Positions 25,843 through 35,370 are shown, counted from the first letter of the stretch. The stretch is DNA of 64,000 bases from Stenotrophomonas maltophilia (GCF_004920835.1 NZ_QFHO01000017.1:1-64000), one strand, 5' to 3'. The notes: generated by a model from the letters alone, not told the origin. Made by a program: numbers and translations.

Positions 25843-27063
25843 GTGTCCGCTGCCAACGCCCTGGTTACCGCCCCCCTTCCGCCGCAGCCGGTGCTGCAGG
25901 CATTGCTTGAGCGCCTGCGCGAAGGCCTGCTGCTGTTCACCGAAGACGGGCAGGTGGCCCTGGCCAACCCGGCCGCCCAGAACCTGCTCGCCAGTGGTGA
26001 GGATGGCGCCTTGCCGCCGCCGCAGCGCCTGCGCGAACTGCTGCCGCCCGATGCGCTGGAGCAGGCGCGCCAGCACGGCCATTGGAATGGCAGCCTGCCG
26101 CTGGGCGAGGGCGTGGTCATTGCCCACCTCTACTATCACGGCCCAGTCGGCCAGGGGCATTTCCTGGCCCTGTTCCGCCACATTGAAGGGCAGGAAGACT
26201 ACGAGCGCGAGCTGCAGCAGCGGCATGCCGAGCTGCGCCAGGCCTATCTGCGCCTGAACGGCACCCAGGAAAAACTGCTTCAGTCGGAGAAGATGGCCTC
26301 GATCGGCCAGCTCGCCGCCGGCGTTGCACACGAGATCAACAACCCGATCGGTTACGTGCACTCCAACCTGGGCAGCCTGCAGGAGTACCTGCGCAGCCTG
26401 TTCACCGTCATCGAAGCCTATGAGCGCGCATTGCGTGCGCCGGACCCGAAGGCGCTGATCCCGGAAATCGACGATATCCGTGACCGCCTGGACATCGATT
26501 TCATCAGCCGCGACCTGCCGCAGCTGATGGCCGAATCACGCGAGGGCATCGAGCGGGTCACCCGCATCGTGCGCGACCTGAAGGACTTCTCGTACTCCGG
26601 CCGCGATGAATCGTGGAAGCTGGTCGACCTGCATTCCGGCCTGGAATCGACCATCAACATCATCTGGAACGAACTCAAGTACAAGGTGCACCTGGTGCGC
26701 GAGTTCGGCCAGCTGCCGCTGGTGGAGTGCCTGCCGTCGGAGTTGAACCAGGTCTACATGAACCTGCTGCTCAACGCAGGCCATGCCATTGCCGAGCGCG
26801 GCACCATCACCGTGCGCACCGGCGTCGATGGCGATCACGTGTGGGTCGAGTTCGAGGACACTGGTGGCGGCATCTCGCCGGAACTGCGCCAGCGCATCTT
26901 CGATCCGTTCTTCACCACCAAACCCGTGGGCAGCGGTACCGGACTGGGCCTGTCGATTTCCTACAGCATCATCAACAAGCACCACGGACGCATCGACCTG
27001 GACAGTACCCCGGGCGTGGGTTCGCGTTTCCGCGTGGTGCTGCCGATCAAGCAGCCGCGCTGA
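25843..27063 (+). CDS. Soluble sensor histidine kinase with PAS-like domain
   Basis: 406 residues with no membrane segment. Residues about 18-115 look like a PAS fold ([21 protein letters not shown]). A coiled segment (115-150) leads to the H box [16 protein letters not shown] with H163, the N box [13 protein letters not shown]1 [12 protein letters not shown] and G2 [12 protein letters not shown], all intact. Start is GTG with a weak ribosome site. It lies 91 bases after flgN on the same strand and converges on the GGDEF-EAL-REC gene across a SMAG dimer. It may be a cytoplasmic input to that regulator, as in the Rav system of Xanthomonas, but the pairing is inferred. Confidence 0.88.
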   Translation: MSAANALVTAPLPPQPVLQALLERLREGLLLFTEDGQVALANPAAQNLLASGEDGALPPPQRLRELLPPDALEQARQHGHWNGSLPLGEGVVIAHLYYHGPVGQGHFLALFRHIEGQEDYERELQQRHAELRQAYLRLNGTQEKLLQSEKMASIGQLAAGVAHEINNPIGYVHSNLGSLQEYLRSLFTVIEAYERALRAPDPKALIPEIDDIRDRLDIDFISRDLPQLMAESREGIERVTRIVRDLKDFSYSGRDESWKLVDLHSGLESTINIIWNELKYKVHLVREFGQLPLVECLPSELNQVYMNLLLNAGHAIAERGTITVRTGVDGDHVWVEFEDTGGGISPELRQRIFDPFFTTKPVGSGTGLGLSISYSIINKHHGRIDLDSTPGVGSRFRVVLPIKQPR

Positions 27064-27072
27064 CCGCTTATG

Positions 27073-27144
27073 GTAGTGCCGGCCGCTGGCCGGCAACCTC
27101 ATTGAACCCGACATCCAGAGCAGCCGGCCAGCGGCCGGCTCTAC
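27073..27144. repeat. SMAG repeat dimer between convergent genes
   Basis: GTAGTGCCGGCCGCTGGCCGGC and an inverted, slightly different copy ending CTAC. It lies 10 and 13 bases from the two facing stop codons and probably acts as a two-way terminator. Confidence 0.85.
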
Positions 27145-27156
27145 CAGAGGGGATCG

Positions 27157-28929
27157 TTACCGCAACGGGCGGTCCTCGCCACCATCGGCCGGTTCGGCCG
27201 GCACCGGCCCGGCATTGCTGCGGCGCTGCTCCTCGTAGGTGCGGAACGCCTGGTGGATGTGCTTGCGCAGCTCGTCGTCGTTCCACGGCTTGGTCAGGAA
27301 CCGGTAGATCGCGCCGCGGTTGATCGCATCGGTCACGGTGTTCAGATCGGTGTAGCCGGACAGCACCAGGCGGATCGTGTCCGGGTACAGCATCTTCACC
27401 CGGCCGAGGAACTCGGTTCCACTCATGTCGCTCATGCGCTGGTCGGACAGGATCACCTGCACGTCGTTGATCGCCAGCAGGTCGAAGGCATCGCGCACGT
27501 TGCCGGCCGCCAGAATGCGGTAGCCATCGCGGCGGAACAGGCGCACCAGCGAGCGCAGCACGTTTTCTTCGTCGTCCAGCAGCAACAGCGTGCGGTCCGG
27601 CCGCGTTTCAGCGAACGCTTCCGGGCGCAGGTAGCGACGGCGCAGGGTCATGCCGGCGGCATCGGCCGACATCGGCTCGCCGAACAGATAGCCCTGGAAC
27701 ACATCGCAATCGTTGCGCCGCAGGAAGCCCAGCTGCGCCTGCGACTCCACGCCGTTGGCAATCACCGTCATGCCCAGCTGGTGACCCATCGCGATGATCG
27801 CGCGGGCGATGGCAGCCTCGCGGTTGCCGGCCGGCGCGCTCTTGATGAAGCTGCGATCGATCTTCAGCTTGTCCACCGGGTAGCGCACCAGCGCGCTCAG
27901 GCTGGAGTCGCCGGTGCCGAAGTTGTCCAGGCTCAGGCTGATGCCTTCGTTGCGCAGGTTGGCCAGCGTCTCGTGGACGAAGTTGACGTTGTTGGTCAGT
28001 GCGCTCTCGTTGATTTCCAGCGTCAGCATCTGCGCCGGCACGCCCGAGGCCTGGATCACCCCCATCACTTCGGCAAAGAAGTTGGGCCGCAGCAGCTGCA
28101 GGGTCGATACGTTCACCGCGATGGTGAAGTCGTCGAAGCCCTGGTCGCGCCACAGACGCGCCTGCTTCAGCGCACCCTCCAGTACCCAGGTGCCGATCTG
28201 CACGATGATGCCCAGCCGCTCAGCGGTGCGCATGAAGCGTTCCGGCACCAGCATGCCCAGCGTCGGCGACTGCCAGCGCAGCAGCGCTTCCATGCCCACC
28301 ACGTGGCCGTCGCGGGCACTGACCAGCGGCTGGTAGCGCAGCTTCAGCTCGCCGTTGGGAATGGCATCGACGATCTGCCGCGCGATGATGCTTTCACTGT
28401 GCGCGCTCGGCGGCGTGTCCACGGCGTGGATGCGCACGGCGTTGCCCCCTTCGCGGGCAGCCTGGTACAGGGCGTCCTCGGCGTGGTCGAGCAGGCGCGA
28501 GGTGCTGCTGGCATGTTCCGGGCACAGGCTCACCCCCAGCTTGCCGGTCATGAACAGCGTGTACGGCAGTACCGACAGCGGAAGCTCCATCTGTTGGCGG
28601 ATTTCCTCGGCGAAGTCCTCTGGCAGCGGCACCTCGGCGGTGCGCGGAACGGCGATCAGGAACTCGTCGCTGCCGTGGCGCCACAGCTTGCCGCGACCGC
28701 GCAGGTAGGACTGCAGCCGTTGTGCCACCAGCACCAGCGCCTGGTCACCCACCTCGGCGCTCATGTTCTCGTTGACCGATGCGAAGTGGTCGATGTCCAC
28801 GTGCATCAACATCAGCGGGGTACCGCCGGAGGCCGCTTCGGCGACCATCACCTGCAGTTCGGGGTTGCCGGCGCCGAGGCGGTCGGGGGCATCATCGATG
28901 CTGACCGGCGGCTGGTTGGGATTCCACAT
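27157..28929 (-). CDS. ravR: GGDEF-EAL-REC regulator (RavR-like)
   Basis: 590 residues: GGDEF-like domain (about 35-165), EAL domain (about 180-430), then a C-terminal receiver (about 446-560) with acidic pair 452-453 and phospho-acceptor D496. This unusual order is that of RavR of Xanthomonas campestris. The diguanylate-cyclase motif is degenerate (HGSDEF, 85-90) with no RxxD inhibitory site. The EAL motif (214-216), N273, E308, K356 and Q412 are present, but the usual DDFG reads DNFG (335-336) and AEGVE reads ANGVE (391-395). Phosphodiesterase activity is therefore doubtful. It follows the PAS kinase by 4 bases, so the two form an operon. Confidence 0.88.
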   Translation of the reverse strand: MWNPNQPPVSIDDAPDRLGAGNPELQVMVAEAASGGTPLMLMHVDIDHFASVNENMSAEVGDQALVLVAQRLQSYLRGRGKLWRHGSDEFLIAVPRTAEVPLPEDFAEEIRQQMELPLSVLPYTLFMTGKLGVSLCPEHASSTSRLLDHAEDALYQAAREGGNAVRIHAVDTPPSAHSESIIARQIVDAIPNGELKLRYQPLVSARDGHVVGMEALLRWQSPTLGMLVPERFMRTAERLGIIVQIGTWVLEGALKQARLWRDQGFDDFTIAVNVSTLQLLRPNFFAEVMGVIQASGVPAQMLTLEINESALTNNVNFVHETLANLRNEGISLSLDNFGTGDSSLSALVRYPVDKLKIDRSFIKSAPAGNREAAIARAIIAMGHQLGMTVIANGVESQAQLGFLRRNDCDVFQGYLFGEPMSADAAGMTLRRRYLRPEAFAETRPDRTLLLLDDEENVLRSLVRLFRRDGYRILAAGNVRDAFDLLAINDVQVILSDQRMSDMSGTEFLGRVKMLYPDTIRLVLSGYTDLNTVTDAINRGAIYRFLTKPWNDDELRKHIHQAFRTYEEQRRSNAGPVPAEPADGGEDRPLR

Positions 28930-28933
28930 AGGC

Positions 28934-31036
28934 TCAGTATTCCGGTGACTCGATGGCGGCCGTGCTGGCCGCCTGGTAGGGGAGGTGGACGTCGATCAGG
29001 GTGCCTTCACCGTGCGCGGACTCGATCCGCACATGCCCGCCGACGCTCTGTGCGCGTTCGCGCATCACGATCAGGCCGAGCCCGCGCGGACCGTCCGGGT
29101 CGAAACCCTCGCCATCATCGCGGATCTGCAGGTGCAGGCTACGCTGGCCGACGTCGCGCAATTGCAGCAGCACCTGGCTGGCGCGGGCATGGCGCAGGGC
29201 ATTGGTCAGGCTTTCCTGGGCGATGCGGAAGCAGGCCTGCTCGATGCTGTTGTCGGGACGCTGTGGCAGGGGCTCGATCTCGGCCAGCAATTCCACCGGC
29301 GAGGAGCGGAACAGCACCCGTGCCTGCCAGCTCAGCGCGGCCTCCAGGCCCAGTGCGTCCAGCTGTGGCGGCCGCAGCAGGGTGGAAATGTCGCGCAGCT
29401 TGGACACGGTGGTGTCGGCGAGGCTGACGATCTGCGCCAGGTCCTCGGCGCGGCGCTGCGGATCATGCTCGTCCTGCGCAGCATGGGCGGACAGCTTGAT
29501 CGCGGTGATGGCCTGGCCGATGTCATCGTGCAGGTCGCGCGAGATCGCACGGCGCTCATCCTCCTGCAGGGAGAACAGGCGCCCGGCCATCGCCTGCAGC
29601 TCGCGGTTGCTGGTTTCCAGCGCGGCGCGGGTGCGCTCCGAATCGCTCAGGTCGCGCACGATCAGCAGCTTGCAGTCGCGGCCGCCATAGCGCACTTCGC
29701 CCACCGCCAATCCGGCATGGAAGCGGCGGCCGTCCGCGCGCTGCATTGCCACCACGCTGCTGTGGCCAGGGCCCAGGTGAGGCTGGCCGGCACGCAGCTG
29801 GGCGCGCACGCGCACCAGATCGGTGGCGGCAACCAGCGCCGACAGCGGCTCGCCGAGCAGGGTGTGGCTGCCATAACCGAACAGGCCTGCTGCCCAGGCA
29901 TTGGCATACAGCACATGCTCGTCGGAAAGGATCACCACGCCATCGGGCAGTACCCGCACCAGCTCGCGGAACTGCTCTTCGCGCTCACGCAGCAGGCGGC
30001 GTGACTGTTCGCGCTCGGTTACGTCCTGCAGGGTGCCGAGCACACGGTTGCGGCCGGCTTCATCGGTGCCACTGGCGGCGCGCAGGTGCACCATCAGTGC
30101 ATGACCGTCCATCGCCAGCAGTGGCAGCAGCACGTCCACCTGTACCGGCTCGCCTGAGCACAGCTCGGCCAGCAGCTGCTCGGTCTGTGACGCGGTGGCC
30201 GGGTCGGCCGGCACCAGCAGTTCATCGAAACGGTGCCAGCGACGGGCTTCGGGCGGGCGTCGGCCGAGCAGGCGATAGACCTGGTTGGAATAGCGGCCCT
30301 GTCCGCTGGACGGGTCCAGCTCCCAGGCACCGATGCGGGCCAGCTCATGCGCTTCCTCGACCCGTGCCAGCGCCTGGTCGCGGCGCAGCTGCGCCAGGTC
30401 CTCGGCGGTGCGATCGATGGCGATCAACAGGCGGGCATTGTGTCCGTCGTAGCTGATCGCGTTCGAGCGCAGTTCCATCTGCCGCAGGCTGCCGTCGCGC
30501 AGCTGCAGCTGCGTACGCAGGATGCACAGCTCCTCGGGCGCCTCGCGGATCGCCTCCAGCTTGGTCTGCATCGCCTGGTCCTGGCCCGGTGGCCACAGCG
30601 CATCGATGGTCTGCTCCAGCAGTTCATCACGTTCCCAGCCGAAGGTGCTGCAGGCGGCCGGGTTGGCATCGAGGATCGCCAGCGTATCCAGGTCGTAGAC
30701 CAGGATCGGGCCGGGGTTGCCTTCGAACATCTGCCGCAGGCGCAGTTCGGAAGCCTGCTGGCGGGCGTGGGTATGCAGCACGTGCTCGGCCAGCGGGCGC
30801 AGCAGCAGGTACAGCAGGCCAGCGCTGGCCAGGGCGAAGAACGAACCCTTCAGCCCTTGCCACAATGCTGCCTGGTGCGGGTCGGGCACCAGTGCCTGTA
30901 CCGCGCTGTCGGTGGCGATCATCCATGCCAGCGCCATCGCCAGGTAGCTCAGAACCACCCGCCGGCGGTCACGGCTCAACGCCTGCGCCATCCTCGGGTC
31001 GGGAACAGGGGCGTTGCCGGTCGGTTCTGCGGGCAT
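28934..31036 (-). CDS. Membrane PAS sensor kinase, NarX/DesK type
   Basis: 700 residues. Two membrane segments (about 27-47 and 60-80) precede three PAS/PAC units (about 95-215, 225-345, 355-470). A HisKA_3 dimerisation domain has the His in ISRDLHDDIGQA (about 504), and a HATPase domain has IAQESLTNALRHA and DDGEGFD. It is transcribed just ahead of the GGDEF-EAL-REC gene with a 4-base gap, so that receiver is the probable target. HisKA_3 kinases more often pair with NarL-type regulators, such as the one at 4299-4937, so cross-signalling cannot be excluded. It diverges from the PAS-GGDEF-EAL gene. Confidence 0.9.
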   Translation of the reverse strand: MPAEPTGNAPVPDPRMAQALSRDRRRVVLSYLAMALAWMIATDSAVQALVPDPHQAALWQGLKGSFFALASAGLLYLLLRPLAEHVLHTHARQQASELRLRQMFEGNPGPILVYDLDTLAILDANPAACSTFGWERDELLEQTIDALWPPGQDQAMQTKLEAIREAPEELCILRTQLQLRDGSLRQMELRSNAISYDGHNARLLIAIDRTAEDLAQLRRDQALARVEEAHELARIGAWELDPSSGQGRYSNQVYRLLGRRPPEARRWHRFDELLVPADPATASQTEQLLAELCSGEPVQVDVLLPLLAMDGHALMVHLRAASGTDEAGRNRVLGTLQDVTEREQSRRLLREREEQFRELVRVLPDGVVILSDEHVLYANAWAAGLFGYGSHTLLGEPLSALVAATDLVRVRAQLRAGQPHLGPGHSSVVAMQRADGRRFHAGLAVGEVRYGGRDCKLLIVRDLSDSERTRAALETSNRELQAMAGRLFSLQEDERRAISRDLHDDIGQAITAIKLSAHAAQDEHDPQRRAEDLAQIVSLADTTVSKLRDISTLLRPPQLDALGLEAALSWQARVLFRSSPVELLAEIEPLPQRPDNSIEQACFRIAQESLTNALRHARASQVLLQLRDVGQRSLHLQIRDDGEGFDPDGPRGLGLIVMRERAQSVGGHVRIESAHGEGTLIDVHLPYQAASTAAIESPEY

Positions 31037-31095
31037 GGACGGGGTGGGTGAAAAGGGGCGCCGGTCATCTTACCGCGCAGGTGTGCCCTGGCCAC

Positions 31096-31122
31096 TCAAT
31101 TATCCGGCGCAGGCGCCGTTAA
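31096..31122 (+). promoter_or_regulatory. Possible sigma-28 promoter of the PAS-GGDEF-EAL gene
   Basis: TCAATTAT, 11 bases, GCCGTTAA. The -10 matches GCCGATAA at 7 of 8; the -35 is weaker. The predicted start is about 40 bases before the GTG. Confidence 0.5.
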
Positions 31123-31168
31123 CCACTGCGTGCCCCGCTGACGGGCGTGTCATCCGGAGCAAGATCGC

Positions 31169-33928
31169 GTGGACCAAGGGATCATCGCCAGCCTGCTGCA
31201 GCACCCGCTTGCGTCGGCGCTGGTCATTGTCGACCGCACGGGCCGCCCGCTGGCGGCCAATCCGGCTGCGCGCGAGCATGGCCTGCCGGCGACCGTGGCT
31301 GCGTACGCACCGATGCTGGAAGATCTGCGCCTGTTGGCGGCCGATGGCGGCATCGTGGCCTGCACGCTGCCTGGCGGCCCGCGTGGTCACTACGATGGCC
31401 ACCTGCGCGCCGTGCACGATGGCGCAGGCAACCTGCTGGCCTTCACGCTGAGCATTCCGGAGCCGGTGCCGGTCGATGGTGGCGGGCGCTGGGAACTGGC
31501 CTTGGACAGTGCCGGCCACAGCTTGTGGGACTGGGACATTCCCAGCGACCGCGTAGTCCGCACGCCGGCGCTGAGTGATGAAACCGCCACTGAAATACTG
31601 ACCCGCGTACACAGCGAAGACATCGGCCAGGTACGTGTCGCGCTGGACCAGCACCTGCGCGGCCTGAGCGAGCAGTACAGCGCCCAGTTCCGGTTCCGCC
31701 AGGCCGATGGCCAATGGCGCTGGGTACTTGATCGCGGTCGTGTGGTCGCGCGCACCGCCGACGGCCAGCCACTGCGGATGGTCGGCACCCATACCGATAT
31801 CGAGCAGCAGAAGCAGCTGGAAGGCCTGCTGCAGGAGCAGCAGCTGCACCTGAGCGAGGCCCAGCGCATCGCCAGCATGGGCAGCTGGTCGTTCGACCCC
31901 AGCAGCGGCGCGTTCTGGTGGTCGCCGGAGCTGCGTTCACTGCTGGCACTGGAGCAGGGCGGCGTGCCCGGCCAGCGGCGCTGGTTGAAACAGCTGCATC
32001 CACGCTCGCGCGGTGCGCTGCGTGCTGCCTGGCGGCGTGTATGGCGCGATGGCCGCGCAGCCAACATCGAGCTGGAACTGACCCGGGGCAACGAGCCCTC
32101 GCAGCACCTGCGGCTGTGGATGCAGCCGCTGCTGGACACCGATGGCCAGCCCAAGCGCCTGCTGGGCCAGGTGCAGAACATCACCGAGCAGCACCAGACC
32201 GACGCGCTGATCCGCTGGCGTACCGAACTGCTCAACCGTGTCTCCGCACTGGGCCGCATCGGTGGTTGCGAGATCGAGGTGCAGACCCGGCACATGCAGT
32301 GGACCGAGGAGTGCTACCGCATCCACGGACTGCGCAAGGAACCGATCACGCTGGACCAGGCACTGGCGCTGTACACCGAAGATTCGCGCAGCGCCTTCGA
32401 GACTGCACTGGTCCGGATTGCCGGCGGCGGTCTCCCCGAACAGCTGGATCTGTGCTTCTACCGCCAGTCCGGTTTGCGCGTGTGGGTGCAGGTGCTGATC
32501 GAGCTGGATCGCCGCGATGGCCTGCCGCCGCGCTTCGTGGTCCTGTTCCGTGACATCACCCGCGAGCGCGAAGCCAACGAGCGCATCGAGCTGCTGGCCC
32601 ACTACGATCTGCTGACCGGCCTGCCCAATCGCGTGCTGCTGGGCGAGCAGACCGCTGAAGCCATCGAGGAAGCGCGCGACCGCGGCACCTCGCTGGCGAT
32701 GCTGTTCATCGATCTGGACGGCTTCAAGACCATCAACGACAGCTTTGGCCACGCTACCGGCGATGCACTGCTGAAGGCGGCGGCCACGCGGCTTCACCAG
32801 AATCTGCGCAACAACGATCTGTTCGGCCGCTTCAGTGGCGACGAGTTCATCGTGGTGCTGCGCGACCTGGCCGAGCCGGAAGACGCCGGACACGTGGCAC
32901 GCAAGTTGATCGCTTCGCTGGCCGAGCCGCTTCGCCGTGGCGAGACCACGCTGAAAGTGGGTGCCAGCGTCGGTATCGCCATGCTCGGTGAGGCACAGAC
33001 CGATTTCGATTCGCTGCTGCGCGCGGCTGATGCTGCGATGTATGCGGCCAAGGAAGCAGGGCGGAATACCTACCAGTACTACAGCCAGGACGCGCTGGCG
33101 CGTATCCAGCGTCGGCTCGAGCTTGAGCACGCGTTGCATGGCGCGATCGAACGCGAAGAGTTCAGCCTGGCCTACCAGCCGCTGCTGCATGCCCATCATG
33201 GCGAACCGCCGGCGATCGAGGCACTGTTGCGCTGGCATAGGCCCGGCATCGGCTACTGCAGCCCGGCCGAATTCATTCCGATTGCAGAGAAGTGCGGCGA
33301 GATCGTGCGCATCGGCGACTGGGTGCTGAACGAAGCCTGCCGGCAGGCAATCGCCTGGGACCGGGCTGGCCTGTGTTTTGACCGCATCGCAGTCAATGTG
33401 TCGGCAGTGCAGCTGCGTGATCGCGGTTTTGCTGAGCGGGTGATCGAGATCTGCCACGCCCACGGCTGGCCGCCGCAGCGGCTGGAGCTCGAGCTGACCG
33501 AGTCGGCGTTGATCCGTGACACCGACATTCTGCGCCACTGCTTCGACGTGCTGGAACGGCACGGCGTGCCACTGGCAGTGGATGACTTTGGTACCGGCTT
33601 CTCCAATCTGAACTACCTCAACCGTTTCCCGGTGGGGCGCCTGAAGATCGACCGCAGTTTCGTGCAGGGCATGCTGCATGATTCGGGTACGGCCGAGGTG
33701 ACCCAGGCCATCGTGCACCTGGGCCACGCATTGGGCATGAAGGTGGTGGCCGAAGGCGTGGAAACGCACCAGGAAGAAGACATGCTGCGCCGCCAGGGCT
33801 GCGACGAGATCCAGGGCTATCTGTACTCGCGCCCGTTGAGCCCCCGTGACCTGGCGCAGTGGCTGCGGCAGCCACAGCCGGTTTCCTTGCGTACCGATGC
33901 CAGTGGGGAAGTGGCGCAGGTGCGCTGA
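31169..33928 (+). CDS. PAS-GGDEF-EAL bifunctional c-di-GMP enzyme
   Basis: 919 residues, no membrane segment. Up to four PAS-like units fill residues 1-465. The GGDEF domain has SGDEF (556-560), a tolerated variant, with an RxxD inhibitory site five residues upstream (RNND, 547-550). The EAL domain is intact: EALLRW (684-689), NVS, ELTES, DDFGTG, KIDRSF and AEGVET. Both synthesis and hydrolysis of c-di-GMP are possible; the PAS array would set the balance. GTG start with GGAG 9 bases upstream. It diverges from the PAS kinase and may have a sigma-28 promoter, linking c-di-GMP turnover to late flagellar expression. Confidence 0.92.
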   Translation: MDQGIIASLLQHPLASALVIVDRTGRPLAANPAAREHGLPATVAAYAPMLEDLRLLAADGGIVACTLPGGPRGHYDGHLRAVHDGAGNLLAFTLSIPEPVPVDGGGRWELALDSAGHSLWDWDIPSDRVVRTPALSDETATEILTRVHSEDIGQVRVALDQHLRGLSEQYSAQFRFRQADGQWRWVLDRGRVVARTADGQPLRMVGTHTDIEQQKQLEGLLQEQQLHLSEAQRIASMGSWSFDPSSGAFWWSPELRSLLALEQGGVPGQRRWLKQLHPRSRGALRAAWRRVWRDGRAANIELELTRGNEPSQHLRLWMQPLLDTDGQPKRLLGQVQNITEQHQTDALIRWRTELLNRVSALGRIGGCEIEVQTRHMQWTEECYRIHGLRKEPITLDQALALYTEDSRSAFETALVRIAGGGLPEQLDLCFYRQSGLRVWVQVLIELDRRDGLPPRFVVLFRDITREREANERIELLAHYDLLTGLPNRVLLGEQTAEAIEEARDRGTSLAMLFIDLDGFKTINDSFGHATGDALLKAAATRLHQNLRNNDLFGRFSGDEFIVVLRDLAEPEDAGHVARKLIASLAEPLRRGETTLKVGASVGIAMLGEAQTDFDSLLRAADAAMYAAKEAGRNTYQYYSQDALARIQRRLELEHALHGAIEREEFSLAYQPLLHAHHGEPPAIEALLRWHRPGIGYCSPAEFIPIAEKCGEIVRIGDWVLNEACRQAIAWDRAGLCFDRIAVNVSAVQLRDRGFAERVIEICHAHGWPPQRLELELTESALIRDTDILRHCFDVLERHGVPLAVDDFGTGFSNLNYLNRFPVGRLKIDRSFVQGMLHDSGTAEVTQAIVHLGHALGMKVVAEGVETHQEEDMLRRQGCDEIQGYLYSRPLSPRDLAQWLRQPQPVSLRTDASGEVAQVR

Positions 33929-34045
33929 GCGGATGATTCCTCAATTGCGCATCACTTTAGCACCGGATCGAGCAAGGATTTCAGCCTGAAGACGTTCCCT
34001 GTTCGTCTCCGGGAATGGATCGACGATCCTTCCCGAACTAGCGAC

Positions 34046-34495
34046 ATGCGCATGTTCGAGATATTCGTTGTCATCGCACTCGGCACTTGGGGTGGACTCA
34101 GTGAGCTTCAGACGCGGCTGCCGGAGGCACGTTTCATCACGGGCGATGGGAGTTTCGCTAGCGCCATTGCGTCACTGGTGATCAACTTCTGCTTGGTCTT
34201 CTACCTCTTCTGCAGAAGAAACGTACATGGCGATCATTCAAAATGTGTGTTTGGAAGCCTCCTGGTGCTCAGTGCAAGCGTGAACTATCTGAGCTTCGAG
34301 CTTCTGTCTGATCGGCTGCAAGACATTTCCAATTGGTTGCCTCCCACTGCATGGCAACTGAATTTCGTGCTGCTCGTATCGACCGTCAGAAATGTCATCG
34401 CTTTCGGCTTCGGTGCGATCGGTGCGGGAATAGTCTCAGGTGTTCTCAGTCGGCATGGCAAGGGTGCCACAGATACTCCATCGAGCACCGCATAG
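34046..34495 (+). CDS. Small membrane protein of unknown function
   Basis: 149 residues with four predicted membrane segments (about 4-18, 38-56, 67-86, 106-133). The product is richer in Phe, Ser, Asn and Ile and the DNA is visibly less G+C-rich than its neighbours, with codons such as TTG, AAT and TCT. A second ATG lies two codons in. No strong ribosome site or promoter is seen, and I recognise no family. The composition suggests recent gain. It converges on the next gene. Confidence 0.6.
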   Translation: MRMFEIFVVIALGTWGGLSELQTRLPEARFITGDGSFASAIASLVINFCLVFYLFCRRNVHGDHSKCVFGSLLVLSASVNYLSFELLSDRLQDISNWLPPTAWQLNFVLLVSTVRNVIAFGFGAIGAGIVSGVLSRHGKGATDTPSSTA

Positions 34496-34500
34496 CGATC

Positions 34501-34523
34501 ATCCACGCATGGCGTGGATCTAG
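34501..34523. repeat. SMAG-like hairpin at the end of the 34.5-kb gene
   Basis: ATCCACGC/GCGTGGAT stem with a short loop, followed by CTAG. A sister element lies at 35096-35118. The TAG stop of the minus-strand gene falls inside its edge. Confidence 0.6.
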
Positions 34524-35047
34524 CGTCCTGGGTCAACAAACCGCCTCGGGAACTCCAACCGCACCCGCGCGCGCACCGCTTCGACGACCTCGGCATAGCG
34601 TCGCAGCTGGATGCGATGGCCTATATGGAACACCAGCAGAGAGCCCAGCATCGGCCACGCCACCGGGCGCACCAGAATGATCGGTAGCACCAGCAAGGTC
34701 AGGGCCAGCGCAAAGCTGCTGCATCGCCCGATCACACGCACTTCGCGGCGTCGTTTGTCGACCACCAGCTGGCCGTGCATCAGCGGAAAGTAGCGGCCAC
34801 CAAAGCCCGGCGCGAAGCTCTCGCGGAACGCAACGGTGCCGTCGGGCAGCACTCGGAACACGAGGCTCGGCCACTTGTCGGTCGGAAGATCGTATTCCAG
34901 TCCGATCAACGACAGCTGGGCCAGGTCGGCGGGGGAAGCGGCGATACGCTGGTTGAACAGGACAATGCCGGTGCGGAAGAAGACCGGTGCCCAGAAGAGC
35001 AGCATCAGCAGTTCCATCAGCATCAATGCGATCAGGGCGATGGCCAT
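34520..35047 (-). CDS. Membrane protein of unknown function
   Basis: 175 residues. An N-terminal membrane helix (about 2-28) is followed by a soluble beta-rich part (about 45-108, VFRVLPDGTVAFRE, HGQLVVDKRRREVRVIG) and two further hydrophobic segments (about 111-145). The C-terminus is basic. No family is recognised; the layout recalls small photosystem-assembly/PH-like membrane proteins but that is only an impression. It stands alone between two SMAG-like hairpins. Confidence 0.7.
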   Translation of the reverse strand: MAIALIALMLMELLMLLFWAPVFFRTGIVLFNQRIAASPADLAQLSLIGLEYDLPTDKWPSLVFRVLPDGTVAFRESFAPGFGGRYFPLMHGQLVVDKRRREVRVIGRCSSFALALTLLVLPIILVRPVAWPMLGSLLVFHIGHRIQLRRYAEVVEAVRARVRLEFPRRFVDPGR

Positions 35048-35095
35048 CTGTCTTCCATGAACGGGAACGGCGCATCATGCCACGTGTGCAGTTGC

Positions 35096-35118
35096 ATCCA
35101 CGCGGGGCGTGGATCTAC
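35096..35118. repeat. SMAG-like hairpin with CTAC end
   Basis: ATCCACGC-GGG-GCGTGGAT followed by CTAC. It matches the hairpin at 34501-34523. The CTAC supplies the TAG stop of the small minus-strand gene at 35115. Confidence 0.65.
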
Positions 35119-35330
35119 TTCAGCGCCTCCCCATCCAACCCCAGGTCCCACGCCAGACCCAGCAGCGCGTCGTCCGCGCGGGACGGGGCAGGGCGGGCAT
35201 CCGCCAGCTGCTGCAGTTCGCGGATCTCCTCACGTGCCACCTCTTCCAGCTGCTGCAGCTGCTCACGTGCGCTCGCGTTGCGCGGGCGGTCGTTGTTTGC
35301 AAGGGAGGGCAGGGCGCGGATAGCGGTCAT
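35115..35330 (-). CDS. Small protein of unknown function, putative
   Basis: 71 residues from MTAIRALPSL, charged and helical (REQLQQLEEVAREEIRELQQ) with an acidic C-terminal part. The open frame extends further upstream through the terminator of the chemoreceptor gene, which is unlikely to be coding. No ribosome site is evident. Its codon pattern is normal for the region, but the gene call is uncertain. Confidence 0.45.
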   Translation of the reverse strand: MTAIRALPSLANNDRPRNASAREQLQQLEEVAREEIRELQQLADARPAPSRADDALLGLAWDLGLDGEALK

Positions 35331-35370
35331 GGTGCGCGTACAGGATGCATCCAACGGCGGATTACAGGCA

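Noticed and set aside
31095..31122. Sigma-28-like -10 (GCCGGATAA) on the minus strand for the PAS kinase
   Set aside because: The only possible -35 is about 9 bases away, too close.
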